Counted from the first letter of the stretch, positions 1 to 9,579 are shown. The stretch: 64,000 nt of DNA from Flavobacterium cellulosilyticum (GCF_004349355.1 NZ_SMFK01000019.1:1-64000); one strand, 5' to 3'. The notes: generated from the letters alone by a model not told the origin. Made by a program: numbers and translations.

Positions 1-2
1 AA

Positions 3-263
3 AAAACTACCGATAAAATTATTGGTTTTGCTAGACTTGCCAAATGGCACGAAAAAGTAAATCAATCAGGGTTCAAGTCTTTCAATACAATATCCCGAAC
101 AATAATCAATCATTACCAAACCATATTGAATTATTTTGATAACAGAAGTACAAATGCTTCGGCTGAGTCTTTCAATGCCAAAATAAAAGCATTTAGATCT
201 CAATTCAGAGGGGTTAGAAATATTGAGTTTTTCCTTTTTAGACTAACAAATATTTATGCTTAA
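3..263 (+). mobile_element. C-terminal end of an insertion-sequence transposase (ISL3-like), cut by window edge
   Basis: An open frame enters from the left edge and ends at a TAA at 261-263, giving 86 residues. It contains a pattern typical of the C-terminal end of DDE transposases of the ISL3 type: NASAESFNAKIK followed by a basic stretch and FFLFRLTNIYA. The terminal inverted repeat probably lies in the next ~100 bases, but only one end is visible, so the family assignment is an inference. This element borders the pectin locus on its left side. Confidence 0.7.
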
Positions 264-355
264 TTTTTGTCGCTCCACAGGTTTTGGGATTGATCCATTC
301 TATTTTACTACCTATTCTTGCTCATTCTCCTATTTAAATATGCTGTTGTTCAGCA

Positions 356-1735
356 TTATTTCTTAATAAATTTCGATGTTGTTGTAGTTTCCCCTAGTTT
401 AAGTTGGCATAAATACAAGCCTTTAGTTAAGTTGGCTACATTAATAGATAATTTCTCAGAAGGATTGATTTTTTTTAAAGAAGAATATACTTTTACTCCT
501 GAAGCAGAAAATAGGGTTATGGTTGCATCTCCTGAAGCCGAATCAGATAGGTCTATATTTAAATTAGAATCAACCGAAGTTGGATAAATAGTTCCGAAAT
601 TTCTTTGGTAGTTTTTTGTGCTTAAGTTAGGACAGCTTGTAGAAATAACTCCTGTAGAAGTTACACTCAATGTGGCTCCAGCACCACAATTTATATCTGT
701 AACATATGTAGCTACATCTGTAACAGGAAGAACGGAATAATTATAGGTTGGTTTGGAAACCGTTCCAACATTGGCAGCACCTTTAAGACAACCGTCAAAT
801 GCAATACCAACTGTTCCTCCATCGGTACTAATATAGCTTCTATAGACAGTACCAATTTTAGCAAAATCAGTGTTTTCAACATAACAGGTAGTATTTTTTA
901 CTCCTCCTCCTAAACCTATGGCTAATGACCCTGAAACATTGGTATTGTAATAACAATTTAGTATATGTAATTCTGCGTTTCTTGCTCTAGGCATTCTTTC
1001 TTTGCAGCCATCAGCCCAATAACAGTTTTTAAAAGTAATACTATAACGACCTAATCCAGTATCAGATGAAGGAAAATCGGTACTACTAGAACCTATTAAA
1101 TCTGTAAATCGATGATCGTTGGATCCACCAGATCCACCAGCTATTGCAGGTTTTAAATAGGTAAACTTACACCATGAAATAGTTGTGTTATCACAAGCTC
1201 CTTTATTGTCGAAATTACCATCCATTCCGTCTTGAAACTCGCAATGATCTACCCAAATATCAGTTCCTTCAGAAGTAAGGTTGTCTCTACCATCAACATC
1301 GAAAGCACCAGGTCCTTCAAAAATAAGATTTCTAATGATTACGTTTTTTGAACCAGGTTTAATATAAAGAATACCCGAATTTGCAGAAGATGTTGTACAA
1401 TCACTAGCCGAAGGAGGATTTGAAGTAACGGTTATCTGAACATTTCTAAGTTTTGCTCCTGGTAATCCTATAATGGTTTTATTGTTAAGCGTTACGCTAG
1501 TATAGCTACAATCTATTATTCCTGAAACTAAAATTACAGAATTAGCTGTTGTGGTTGCTGTTAATGCAGTTTTTAATTTGGCATAGGTATCAACGGTTAC
1601 AGTATTAGCCGAAGTTGGAGTTCCGCCACCAGTGGCAGCTGCACCAAATCCTTCAGGATTTTCCATATAATAATTTTGACCTGAAACAGAATTCAGAAAT
1701 AATACAAAGACTCCAAGTAAAACTATTTTTTTCAT
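356..1735 (-). CDS. Secreted PL1-family pectate lyase with T9SS sorting domain
   Basis: Probable endo-pectate lyase cleaving homogalacturonan by beta-elimination outside the cell. Signal peptide at residues 1-19. The right-handed beta-helix carries the PL1 signatures IWVDHCEF (about 160-167, followed by MDGNFD) and RMPRAR (247-252), the latter holding the catalytic arginine region. Residues ~380-459 form a T9SS type A C-terminal sorting domain ending in a basic KFIKK, so the enzyme is expected to be surface-attached or released through the PorSS. It is transcribed alone from a promoter with its own operator (1801-1814), separated from the CE12 gene by a repeat element. Confidence 0.9.
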   Translation of the reverse strand: MKKIVLLGVFVLFLNSVSGQNYYMENPEGFGAAATGGGTPTSANTVTVDTYAKLKTALTATTTANSVILVSGIIDCSYTSVTLNNKTIIGLPGAKLRNVQITVTSNPPSASDCTTSSANSGILYIKPGSKNVIIRNLIFEGPGAFDVDGRDNLTSEGTDIWVDHCEFQDGMDGNFDNKGACDNTTISWCKFTYLKPAIAGGSGGSNDHRFTDLIGSSSTDFPSSDTGLGRYSITFKNCYWADGCKERMPRARNAELHILNCYYNTNVSGSLAIGLGGGVKNTTCYVENTDFAKIGTVYRSYISTDGGTVGIAFDGCLKGAANVGTVSKPTYNYSVLPVTDVATYVTDINCGAGATLSVTSTGVISTSCPNLSTKNYQRNFGTIYPTSVDSNLNIDLSDSASGDATITLFSASGVKVYSSLKKINPSEKLSINVANLTKGLYLCQLKLGETTTTSKFIKK

Positions 1736-1800
1736 TTTTGAAAAATGATTAATTTAATTATTGCGATAAGTGCTTAAATTACATTACTATAACAGTTCAA

Positions 1801-1820
1801 TGTAATCGATTGCAAATATA
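1801..1820 (-). promoter_or_regulatory. LacI-type operator and -7 box of the PL1 gene
   Basis: Palindrome TGTAATCGATTGCA at 1801-1814. On the reverse strand it follows a Bacteroidota -7 box TATATTTG (1813-1820, overlapping the palindrome by two bases). Spacing from the end of the box to the palindrome centre is 5.5 nt here, against 7.5 nt at the other six copies in the window. The operator would cover the transcription start, which fits repression. The regulator is presumably the LacI-family protein at 15607. Confidence 0.75.
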
Positions 1821-2037
1821 AATATAATTATTTAGATTAAAAAATATATAGTTCTAATTTTTGAAGTTAAAAATCAGAAAATAAACGAACTTACTATGAA
1901 ATGAAAGGTATTGATTATGTATTAAAATAAATAAAATAATTTCATTTTGAAAATTTGATAGAATTCGTTTACTACTATTTTTATTTAAAATCATTGTTTT
2001 CCGATTAATTCTTTTCTCAATAGATAAAACAGAATAG

Positions 2038-2180
2038 GTACAGTCCCTACGGGACATTAGGATTGGATTTGCTTGATTTATTTCTACCAATATTTTGCTC
2101 TTAACGGAGCTTACCTCGTAGAGGTTAAATATTGGTAGTAATAAAGTTGTAATATGTGATTTGTCCCGTAAGGACTGTAC
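2038..2180. repeat. Nested inverted-repeat element (REP/MITE-like)
   Basis: Three nested inverted repeats. Outer arms are 2038-2056 (GTACAGTCCCTACGGGACA) and 2162-2180, with one mismatch in 19. Middle arms TACCAATATTT (2085-2095) and AAATATTGGTA (2127-2137) are perfect. The inner ACCTC/GAGGT pair lies at 2113-2125. No credible gene lies inside. The architecture fits a non-autonomous intergenic repeat or folded RNA between the CE12 and PL1 genes. The rest of 1736-2279 holds the PL1 operator and AT-rich sequence only. Confidence 0.7.
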
Positions 2181-2279
2181 TTTTATAAAGAATTAATTTT
2201 ATAGGACAATAATGATTTATAATATAATTTTTAAAAAATAAGATGATTTATTTTTCGAATAATAATAAAATTAGAATGT

Positions 2280-3017
2280 TTAGTTCTTAATATAATTCAC
2301 TAACTCAAGTTTGGTTTTCATTAATTCGTTTATTGCAATCTTTGCAACTTCTGTTGCTCCCTTGACACAAAGGTGGGTGTCATCTGCTTTGTCTTCTTTG
2401 TAATAAGGGATTTCGCCCGCTTTATAATGCAAATGTAATTTTTTTGATTTTTCAGGACCATAGGATTGCTCTAATAATTCCGTATAATATTCCATATCTA
2501 TAAAGGGAACATTTAATTCTTGTGCAACCAATCGGGCTTCTAGTGTGTAATCGCCATGAGTAGGTATCAAAACGCCAACTTCGTTGAAATTTCTTCGTAT
2601 TATCGAAGAGAAAATGATTGGAGTTGCTCCTTTTTCTCGTGTTTCAGTTACAAAACGAATCAAGTTATGTCGATAAGCAGTGTGCGGATTGGTGTAACGC
2701 AACGAATCTTTTTCTTTGGCATCATTATGTCCAAATTGGATAAATACATAATCACCTGGTTTTAGTTTATTATAAACAGCATCCCATAATTTTTCGTTAA
2801 TAAAACTTCGGGTGCTTCTTCCATTAACAGCTCTATTGTCGAATTGTATTTTATCACTTAAAAAGAGTGGTACCATTTGTCCCCAACCGCGTTCAGGATT
2901 TTCATTGGGATTTACTTTATTAGCCATTGTAGAATCGCCAATGCCGTAGATTGTTGGTTTTTGTGCAAAACAATTTAGGGAGATAAGTAGTACTAGTAAA
3001 AATGAAATTCTTTTCAT
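2280..3017 (-). CDS. Rhamnogalacturonan acetylesterase, CE12 (SGNH hydrolase)
   Basis: Predicted to remove acetyl groups from rhamnogalacturonan I or acetylated pectin. Numbered from an upstream in-frame Met at 3029, it shows SGNH block I GDSTMA (31-36), the block II region NGRSTR, block III GHND (100-103) and the C-terminal DDTHLCVKGA with the catalytic Asp-His pair (216-219). A signal peptide ending near CFAQ indicates export. The inner Met (MKRISF, 3017) gives a normal Lys-Arg signal-peptide start and is preferred over 3029. It is the last gene of the long reverse-strand pectin block. Confidence 0.87.
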   Translation of the reverse strand: MKRISFLLVLLISLNCFAQKPTIYGIGDSTMANKVNPNENPERGWGQMVPLFLSDKIQFDNRAVNGRSTRSFINEKLWDAVYNKLKPGDYVFIQFGHNDAKEKDSLRYTNPHTAYRHNLIRFVTETREKGATPIIFSSIIRRNFNEVGVLIPTHGDYTLEARLVAQELNVPFIDMEYYTELLEQSYGPEKSKKLHLHYKAGEIPYYKEDKADDTHLCVKGATEVAKIAINELMKTKLELVNYIKN

Positions 3018-3046
3018 TGTATGTATCATGTTAGTTTTTAAATCAT

Positions 3047-4405
3047 TTATTTCACTGCAGTTGGAATGGTTGCTTTTTCGCCAATTGTAACTTCATTAAA
3101 GCTTACATTTTCGGTGTTAGTAATCGTCATTCCGTTTTTTGCTGATTGTATTGTTATGGTATCTAATTTAATGTTTTCCACTTTTTTATTCGGGTAACCT
3201 TCAATTACAATTCCAGTATTGGTCGCCAGTTCACAACTAATATTTGAAAAATATATTTCGGAAATTTTTGAAGGATTTAATCCACTGCCTTCTCCATGAT
3301 AATTGGAAGTAATATAAATGCAATCTTCTACTTTTGCAAAGGCTATATTTGAGAAATAAATATCTTTGATATAGCTTCCTCGATCTGAATTAGTTTTAAT
3401 GTAAAGTCCTCTTTTTAAATAACCGCTTGCCTTGCAATTGTCTACATAAACGTTGCGTACTCCTGCTGACATTTCGCTTCCAATGACAATGGCATGCAAT
3501 CCTTTGAATTCACAATTTCGAATCACAATATTTTCTGATGGTGTGTCCGAATTGCTTCGACCTTCGTCATCTCTTCCAGACTTAATAGCAACATTATCAT
3601 CACCATTGTTGAATTTTACGTTTTCGATTAAAATATCACTAGAATATTCAGGATCTATTCCGTCATTATTGTAGTTATGGGCATCATATTTTACACCTCT
3701 TATGGTGATACTTTTGCTTTTTAATAAATGAACACACCAAAAAGGAGCATCTTCTATCTGAACGTCTTCGATTAGAATGTTTTTAGAATTTACAAACTGT
3801 ATTAGCTGAGGTCGTAAATAATGTCCTTCACCAAAAATTCGCTTTTCGATAGGCACCTTGTTATGGTTCATATCCCGACTAAGTTGTTGGTCTTCCTTTT
3901 CTAGCGTTTTCCATTTTATCCAAGAATTTGATGCTTCACCATCAATAATCCCGTTTCCGGTAATAGCAATATTTTCGACATTGTATCCATAAATCATTGG
4001 ACTGTAATTATACAACATTGTACCTTCCCAACTGGTTAAAACAAGTGGGTAATCTTTTGGATTCGAACCAAATCGGATTTTTGCACCTTCTTCTAAATGT
4101 AATCGTACATTGCTTACAAAGTGAATGGGGCCGTTGATAGTATAAGTTCCTTTTGGAACGATAATTGTACCACCATTTCTTCTTTCACAGGCTTTCATTG
4201 CTTTGTCGAAAGCGCGTTTGCAATTGGTTACAGAATCACCTTTCGCACCATATTTAACTACAGATATAGCATAATTAGGTATTTTTGGCAAATGGATTCT
4301 ATTGACAATTTTATTAATTTCAACTTCCTTTTCTTTTTGATTCAGTTGAGCAAAAATACAATTAGAGAAAAGTATAAGGACTATATATAAAAATCCATTT
4401 TTCAT
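3047..4405 (-). CDS. GH28 polygalacturonase-like protein with altered catalytic motifs
   Basis: Glycoside hydrolase family 28 beta-helix protein with signal peptide (1-19, NCIFAQ), probably periplasmic and acting on oligogalacturonides or rhamnogalacturonan fragments. Visible motifs are NNDGID (246-251) and GDD (268-270), matching the usual NTD and DD catalytic blocks. The usual GHG is LHA (303-305) and the usual RIK is YIK (335-337). Its paralogue at 14026 keeps both canonical motifs, so this copy may have a different specificity or reduced activity. It lies 11 bases upstream of the Gfo/Idh stop and 29 bases from the CE12 gene, within one operon. Confidence 0.85.
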   Translation of the reverse strand: MKNGFLYIVLILFSNCIFAQLNQKEKEVEINKIVNRIHLPKIPNYAISVVKYGAKGDSVTNCKRAFDKAMKACERRNGGTIIVPKGTYTINGPIHFVSNVRLHLEEGAKIRFGSNPKDYPLVLTSWEGTMLYNYSPMIYGYNVENIAITGNGIIDGEASNSWIKWKTLEKEDQQLSRDMNHNKVPIEKRIFGEGHYLRPQLIQFVNSKNILIEDVQIEDAPFWCVHLLKSKSITIRGVKYDAHNYNNDGIDPEYSSDILIENVKFNNGDDNVAIKSGRDDEGRSNSDTPSENIVIRNCEFKGLHAIVIGSEMSAGVRNVYVDNCKASGYLKRGLYIKTNSDRGSYIKDIYFSNIAFAKVEDCIYITSNYHGEGSGLNPSKISEIYFSNISCELATNTGIVIEGYPNKKVENIKLDTITIQSAKNGMTITNTENVSFNEVTIGEKATIPTAVK

Positions 4406-4415
4406 ATTGTTTGAA

Positions 4416-5855
4416 TTAAATATTTTTCCATTTGTTCACTTGTGGCACTAAATCTGTAAGTTCAGCAATTTTAATAGGACGTCCTTCTTCAATACTTTTT
4501 CGGGCAGCTATACCAATTAAAACGGCAGTGGAACCATCTCTGACATTGGCAGCATGATGGAATGTAGGATATTCATTTTGACCTCTGAAAATTTCATCAA
4601 ACATTAATTTATCACCTCCCCAATGCCCGCTTCGAAGATAGGGTAATTCTGTTTTTTTGTAATCTTCAAAATTACGCTGTGAGACAATTTCGTGGTATTT
4701 TTGAGTTTCAGTTGCATGCGAAGACTGATTCATTTCAGTACTATGAATATTCGATTGATCTTCATTTTCTTTGCCTCTCCATGGAATTCCTTCCTCGGTT
4801 TCTAATCTTCCGTCTTTACCATTAAAAGCAAAACGGTAGCCTTCAAAAGGGGAGTAGGTCGTTAAGGAATAAGTAACTTCTACATTATTGGCATATTTAA
4901 TTAATACCGACATTTTATCGTAGATGTCTATCTCTTCTCTAAACAAACAATTGTCTCTTAAATAACCGTCATACTTTTCGTTATCAGCATATAATTTCAT
5001 AGATTCTTCATCCTTGGTCATATCCCAATAAAACGAACACTTGTCCTTGTGGACACAAGGTCTACAATTGGTACCGCGGAAAGAATTGTTTTTACCGTAT
5101 TTTTCAAGTGCTCCATTAGCATAAACCTCAACTGGGTCTGAACCTATAAACCAATTCAACAAATCAAAATGATGTGCCGATTTATGGAGTAATAAAGTAC
5201 CTGAGTTTTTTCTTAATCCATGCCAGCGTCTGAAATAATCTGCACCATGATAAGTATTGAGATACCAATGTAAATCAACTGAAATTAATTCACCAATTTC
5301 TTTAGATTCGATAACTTCTTTCAGTTTTGTAAATACTTTTCCATATCGATAATTAAACGCCATTATCAATTTTCCTTTCGATTTTTTTTCAGCATCTATA
5401 ATCATTTGACACTTCGTTTCATCAGTAGTCATGGGCTTTTCGGTAAGAACATCAATGTTTTTAGCCAGACCTTTAATAATAAACTCATGATGTGTAGCAT
5501 CGACAGTCGTAACGATAAGTAAATCCATAGCTACCGTGTCGAGCATTTTATCGAAATCAGTAAATGTTGGGCAATTCACTCCAATATTTTTTTTGGAATA
5601 CTTGACTCTGCCTTCATTACTATCGCACAAACCTACAAATTCAACTAAATCACCATATTCTTTCATTAAAAATTTCCCGTACAACGAATTTCCTCGACTT
5701 CCGGTTCCTACCATGGCAACTCTTCTTTTACCGCTTTTAGTTTCACCTAAAACACTAGCGAATGCAGAAGTTGAAACCATCGAACCTGCTAATACAACTC
5801 CAGTAGATTTAATAAAATCTCTTCTGGTAAATTCCTTAATAATCTTACTTTTCAT
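4416..5855 (-). CDS. Tat-exported Gfo/Idh/MocA-family oxidoreductase
   Basis: NAD(P)-dependent sugar dehydrogenase-like protein. A twin-arginine signal TRRDFIKSTG (10-19) is followed by a hydrophobic stretch, so it is probably exported folded with its cofactor. The Rossmann nucleotide-binding motif VGTGSRG is at 49-55, the family EKP motif at 139-141, and HKSAHHFD at 224-231 carries the conserved active-site histidine region. A cysteine group (C264, C267, C273) suggests a structural metal site. Substrate unknown; its place between CE12/GH28 and the PL10-CE8 gene suggests a pectin-derived sugar or an unusual glycosidase-type chemistry. No direct sequence evidence fixes the reaction. Confidence 0.82.
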   Translation of the reverse strand: MKSKIIKEFTRRDFIKSTGVVLAGSMVSTSAFASVLGETKSGKRRVAMVGTGSRGNSLYGKFLMKEYGDLVEFVGLCDSNEGRVKYSKKNIGVNCPTFTDFDKMLDTVAMDLLIVTTVDATHHEFIIKGLAKNIDVLTEKPMTTDETKCQMIIDAEKKSKGKLIMAFNYRYGKVFTKLKEVIESKEIGELISVDLHWYLNTYHGADYFRRWHGLRKNSGTLLLHKSAHHFDLLNWFIGSDPVEVYANGALEKYGKNNSFRGTNCRPCVHKDKCSFYWDMTKDEESMKLYADNEKYDGYLRDNCLFREEIDIYDKMSVLIKYANNVEVTYSLTTYSPFEGYRFAFNGKDGRLETEEGIPWRGKENEDQSNIHSTEMNQSSHATETQKYHEIVSQRNFEDYKKTELPYLRSGHWGGDKLMFDEIFRGQNEYPTFHHAANVRDGSTAVLIGIAARKSIEEGRPIKIAELTDLVPQVNKWKNI

Positions 5856-5885
5856 AAAAAAAATAGTTAAAGTTTATATTGACAA

Positions 5886-7922
5886 TTATTGTTTTTTTTG
5901 ATTCCAAACCTGACTAGATAAGTTTAAGTCTTCTCCAAGAATATTCTTTGAAGTGTATTTCTTTGCTTCTGATTTTTTTAGTTGATGTGACCAACTGACT
6001 CTTTTTTCGGGTTGAAAACCTTCACCACTGCAATTGTATTCCGCATAGAAAGCTGTTTTTTCAGCATCTGATTTAGACCAATTGTCCCAACCTTCTGGTT
6101 TGATATGTTTGCCCATTTTACAATTAATGTAAACCGTTTTAGCGTAAATTCGCCAAGGTCTTCCGAGATAAACTTCATTTATACCTTCATCTGCAGTAAG
6201 CGTGCAATTTTTAAAAACATAGCCAAATTCAGTGTCTTTAGGTGTCGAAGCAGCTGTTATATAGGAGTTACTTTTATTATGAATAATACAATTTTCGAAT
6301 AAAGCGGTTGCCTCTCCAAAAATAAAATCGGTTGTGCCTTCGATATAACAATCTTTAAAATAGTTCTTGGCGCCTTCTCCCGATATATAAAGCGTGTCCT
6401 GATTTCCTAATAATGAGCAATTACTTATAATAACTCTATTGGCATTTACATTTAATGCTACGGCTTGACCTACTGGGCCAGAGGAGTTTTGTATGGTTAA
6501 GTTTTTGACAATACAATCATTTCCTTCAACTAAAACAGTGTAGGTATAAAATGTACTGTTCCTACCTAGGTTAATTTTATTGAAGTAATCATCATAGGTG
6601 ATGATTGTTTTTTCACGGCTTTCGCCAATTAAAGAAATTTGTGGGTTCCAAGACGGAATTTTTACTTTTTCATAATAGGTTCCGTTTTTAATAAAAATGG
6701 TAATTCTTTCTGATGGAAATGCTTTTGATGCATTTATGGCTTCTTGGATACTGGTAAAATCGCCGCTTCCATTTTTGTCAACTACAATATTAAATTCGTC
6801 TTTAGGGGCTGAATTCGTTTTTTGAATAACTTTTTCAGTTAGGGTTTCCGTTTTTTTTTTCCAACTTGGATATTCTTTTAAAACCTTTTTGGCACGATCG
6901 TTATACCAAGCGTATCCAACTCTACGTTCTTGACCAATTTCAGCATAAGAAGCTTTTTTAATTCCGTCACGATCACAGAAAAAAGGAGTATTGTCTTCAA
7001 GGTTCATAAAACGGGCCCACATAGGATCCGCGTTTGGGTCTTTTACGAGAACTTTTTCCTTTTTTGTGCTGTTTTCTATTGGAAAACGATCTTCTCTATA
7101 ACCCGTAATTTTTGTTTTTTCTAACCATATTACAGCATGATCAACTGCATTGACAATTTCTTTGGATGGATTTTCAATAGACATTAAAAGCAAAACAATA
7201 TTTACGGACTCTTGTCCGCTTAGAGAAGGTAATTCATACGCTCTGGCCTTTGCGGGCAATAACGTGTTCTCATCGTGCTGTGCACACCAAACGGTAAGTA
7301 CACCATTTTGTTTGTATTGCGTTTTTAGGATACAATCGATTCCTTTATCAAACGCCAATTGCACTTTTTGAATAGTTTCATTAGATGGTTTTATAGAAAA
7401 ATAGTCTGTTTTATCTTTGATTTCTTTTAAAACATCAAGAATATTAACCATGGAATCATCATTATAGGTAATATGTGTATAATAGCCTTTTTTTAAAGGA
7501 TAAAATTGTGGCCACCCTCCATTGTCATATTGGGCTTCTAAAATATAATCTAAACCTAATAGAAATGCTTTTTTATACCTTTCATCAGGTACTTGTCGGT
7601 ACATTTTTGAAAGGAAAACCATTTCCTGATACGTGGCTCCATTGTCGGTAGTAATATCGTGTAAGTCACTTTTAAGAGCAATCAACTGCTGTTTTTCTGC
7701 ACTCGAAAGTGGCATTTGCATTTGAATATTTTTAGGCCAACCACCAATATTGCGTTGGTACAGCAAAACATTTTCGGCAATTGCTTTGGCTTCATCTGAA
7801 GCAAACCATTCTCCTTCTTTATTTTCAGTGATACTTCTCCAAGATTTATCGTGTACTTGAGCCGAAGTGTGTATTGTTATTAAAATAAACAGGACACCTA
7901 GTATTTTTTTAATTGTATTCAT
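5886..7922 (-). CDS. Bifunctional pectate lyase PL10 - pectin methylesterase CE8
   Basis: Two-domain pectinase of 678 residues with signal peptide 1-22. Residues ~25-350 match the PelA/PL10 pectate lyase fold (GGWPKN 60-65, YDNGGWPQFYP 132-142, QERRVGYAWY 331-340). Residues ~375-660 are a CE8 pectinesterase with QDTLY (508-512), DFIFG (532-536) and LGRPW (586-590), holding the two catalytic aspartates and the substrate arginine. The esterase would free carboxylates that the lyase needs, so the fusion couples demethylation to cleavage. No T9SS tail is visible, so it is likely periplasmic. Seven bases separate it from the GH43 gene. Confidence 0.9.
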   Translation of the reverse strand: MNTIKKILGVLFILITIHTSAQVHDKSWRSITENKEGEWFASDEAKAIAENVLLYQRNIGGWPKNIQMQMPLSSAEKQQLIALKSDLHDITTDNGATYQEMVFLSKMYRQVPDERYKKAFLLGLDYILEAQYDNGGWPQFYPLKKGYYTHITYNDDSMVNILDVLKEIKDKTDYFSIKPSNETIQKVQLAFDKGIDCILKTQYKQNGVLTVWCAQHDENTLLPAKARAYELPSLSGQESVNIVLLLMSIENPSKEIVNAVDHAVIWLEKTKITGYREDRFPIENSTKKEKVLVKDPNADPMWARFMNLEDNTPFFCDRDGIKKASYAEIGQERRVGYAWYNDRAKKVLKEYPSWKKKTETLTEKVIQKTNSAPKDEFNIVVDKNGSGDFTSIQEAINASKAFPSERITIFIKNGTYYEKVKIPSWNPQISLIGESREKTIITYDDYFNKINLGRNSTFYTYTVLVEGNDCIVKNLTIQNSSGPVGQAVALNVNANRVIISNCSLLGNQDTLYISGEGAKNYFKDCYIEGTTDFIFGEATALFENCIIHNKSNSYITAASTPKDTEFGYVFKNCTLTADEGINEVYLGRPWRIYAKTVYINCKMGKHIKPEGWDNWSKSDAEKTAFYAEYNCSGEGFQPEKRVSWSHQLKKSEAKKYTSKNILGEDLNLSSQVWNQKKQ

Positions 7923-7928
7923 TTTTTT

Positions 7929-9560
7929 TTATTTATTAATTCGAAACCAGTCTATTAAAACATTTCCGGCATCATTAATTACTCCTTTTCTTAATGCTAG
8001 GAAACCTATTTTTGCACCAATCCACTTTCCTTCTCTTGCAGTAAAAGGTTCTCCTATTGGATTGAATTTTGTGCCATCTTCGCTATAAAAGAATTTACAA
8101 ATTCCTCCCTTGGTTACTCTTACTTGTAAATAGAAAGTATTGCTTTTTAACTTCACTGAATCACTTTCTTTTTCAACTCCTTTTTTATCAGCGTCCTTGC
8201 AGCTTACTTGCGAAACATACAATTCTCCTGATTTTTGTAGTACTCTTAGGTAGCTGTAATCCAATCCCATGATTAATAAACCTGTTTGTTCCTCATCAAA
8301 ACGGGCATTAAAAGTCATTTTAGTAGTGGCTGTAAATTCTTCCGCTGGAAATTTTTGCAATAACAAATTCCCCACATCCCATAAATTTGTGGCTTCTTTT
8401 GGCATAGGTTGACAATACAGGGTATAATAACCCATTGTAGATGGGAATCCCCAATATACTTGTTTGTTAGCATGCCATTGCCATTGTAAACCTAGACTTG
8501 GACTATTGAATTCATCACTTTCAGGTGGTGTTTCAATAGATAATTTTTTATTACCAACATTCGGTTTTTTATAATTCAAAACAGGTTCACCTATTCCGTT
8601 TCCATCTTGGTCTGTTCCCATTATTGGCCAGTCATTTACCCATTTCATAGGTTGCAGATGAACGATTCTTCCGTAAGCTCCTCTGTCTTGAAAATGAAAA
8701 AACCAATCTTCACCCGTTTGAGTTGTTACCCAGGCTCCTTGATGTGGACCGTTAATAGTTGTTTTTCCTTGTTCTAATACTTTTCTTTTTTCATAAGGAC
8801 CATAAATGTTTTTAGAACGCATTACTGTTTGCCAACCAATAGGAACGCCTCCTGCTGGTGCAAAAACATAATAGTATCCATTTCTTTTGTATAATTTAGG
8901 ACCTTCGATAGTAGTTTCGCCTTCATGACCGTCAATTATTATAACATCATCACTATTGGCTAGAGTTCCTTCTGAGTTCATAGTGCAAATAGCCAAAAGA
9001 CTTTTTATTCCTGCTCTGCTTCCTGCAAATGCATATCCGAGATATACTTTACCATCATCATCCCAAAGAGGAGAAGGATCTATTAATCCTTTTCCTTCTT
9101 TTACTAAAATTGGTTCTGACCAAGTTGCTTTTGGGTCTTTGGTTTTAACCATATATATTCCGTAATCTGGATCTGGATAATAAATATAAAATTCATTATT
9201 GTGATAGCGAATGCAAGGAGCCCAAACACCATTTCCGTGTCCTGGTTTGTCATACACATCAAAAGGAGGTTGTTTTTGTAATGCATAATTGATCAACTCC
9301 CAATTGATCATATCTTTTGAATGTAGAATAGGTAAACCCGGAACAGCATTAAAAGAAGATGAAGTCATATAATAGTCATCACCGACTCTAATTACATCTG
9401 GGTCAGAATAATCAGCAAAGAGAATAGGGTTTTTATATGTACCATCACCATTGTCTGCAACCCAGACTTGGGAACGATAGCTATTATTCGATACTTGTCC
9501 TATTACACTTTGAAGTGCTATACAACATAAAATAAGTGAAATTATTTTTATAAATTTCAT
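7929..9560 (-). CDS. GH43-family glycoside hydrolase (beta-xylosidase / alpha-arabinofuranosidase type)
   Basis: Five-bladed propeller glycosidase of family GH43, 543 residues, signal peptide 1-21. The likely catalytic base lies in DYSDPDVIRVGDD (D53), the pKa-modulating Asp in LIDPSPLW (D161) and the acid in TTIEGPKLY (E219). A C-terminal beta-sandwich (~345-543) resembles the concanavalin-like domain common in GH43 xylosidases. It probably removes arabinose, xylose or galactose side chains from rhamnogalacturonan or substituted pectin; the exact sugar cannot be read from sequence. It sits between the PL10-CE8 and GH105 genes. Confidence 0.85.
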   Translation of the reverse strand: MKFIKIISLILCCIALQSVIGQVSNNSYRSQVWVADNGDGTYKNPILFADYSDPDVIRVGDDYYMTSSSFNAVPGLPILHSKDMINWELINYALQKQPPFDVYDKPGHGNGVWAPCIRYHNNEFYIYYPDPDYGIYMVKTKDPKATWSEPILVKEGKGLIDPSPLWDDDGKVYLGYAFAGSRAGIKSLLAICTMNSEGTLANSDDVIIIDGHEGETTIEGPKLYKRNGYYYVFAPAGGVPIGWQTVMRSKNIYGPYEKRKVLEQGKTTINGPHQGAWVTTQTGEDWFFHFQDRGAYGRIVHLQPMKWVNDWPIMGTDQDGNGIGEPVLNYKKPNVGNKKLSIETPPESDEFNSPSLGLQWQWHANKQVYWGFPSTMGYYTLYCQPMPKEATNLWDVGNLLLQKFPAEEFTATTKMTFNARFDEEQTGLLIMGLDYSYLRVLQKSGELYVSQVSCKDADKKGVEKESDSVKLKSNTFYLQVRVTKGGICKFFYSEDGTKFNPIGEPFTAREGKWIGAKIGFLALRKGVINDAGNVLIDWFRINK

Positions 9561-9579
9561 TTGAATTATAGTTTTGTTT

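Noticed and set aside
318-587. Forward open frame of 89 codons
   Set aside because: Lies antisense to the T9SS tail of the PL1 gene; no family features.
1854-2090. Reverse open frame of 78 codons
   Set aside because: AT-rich, overlaps one arm of the nested inverted repeat, and has no recognisable protein features.
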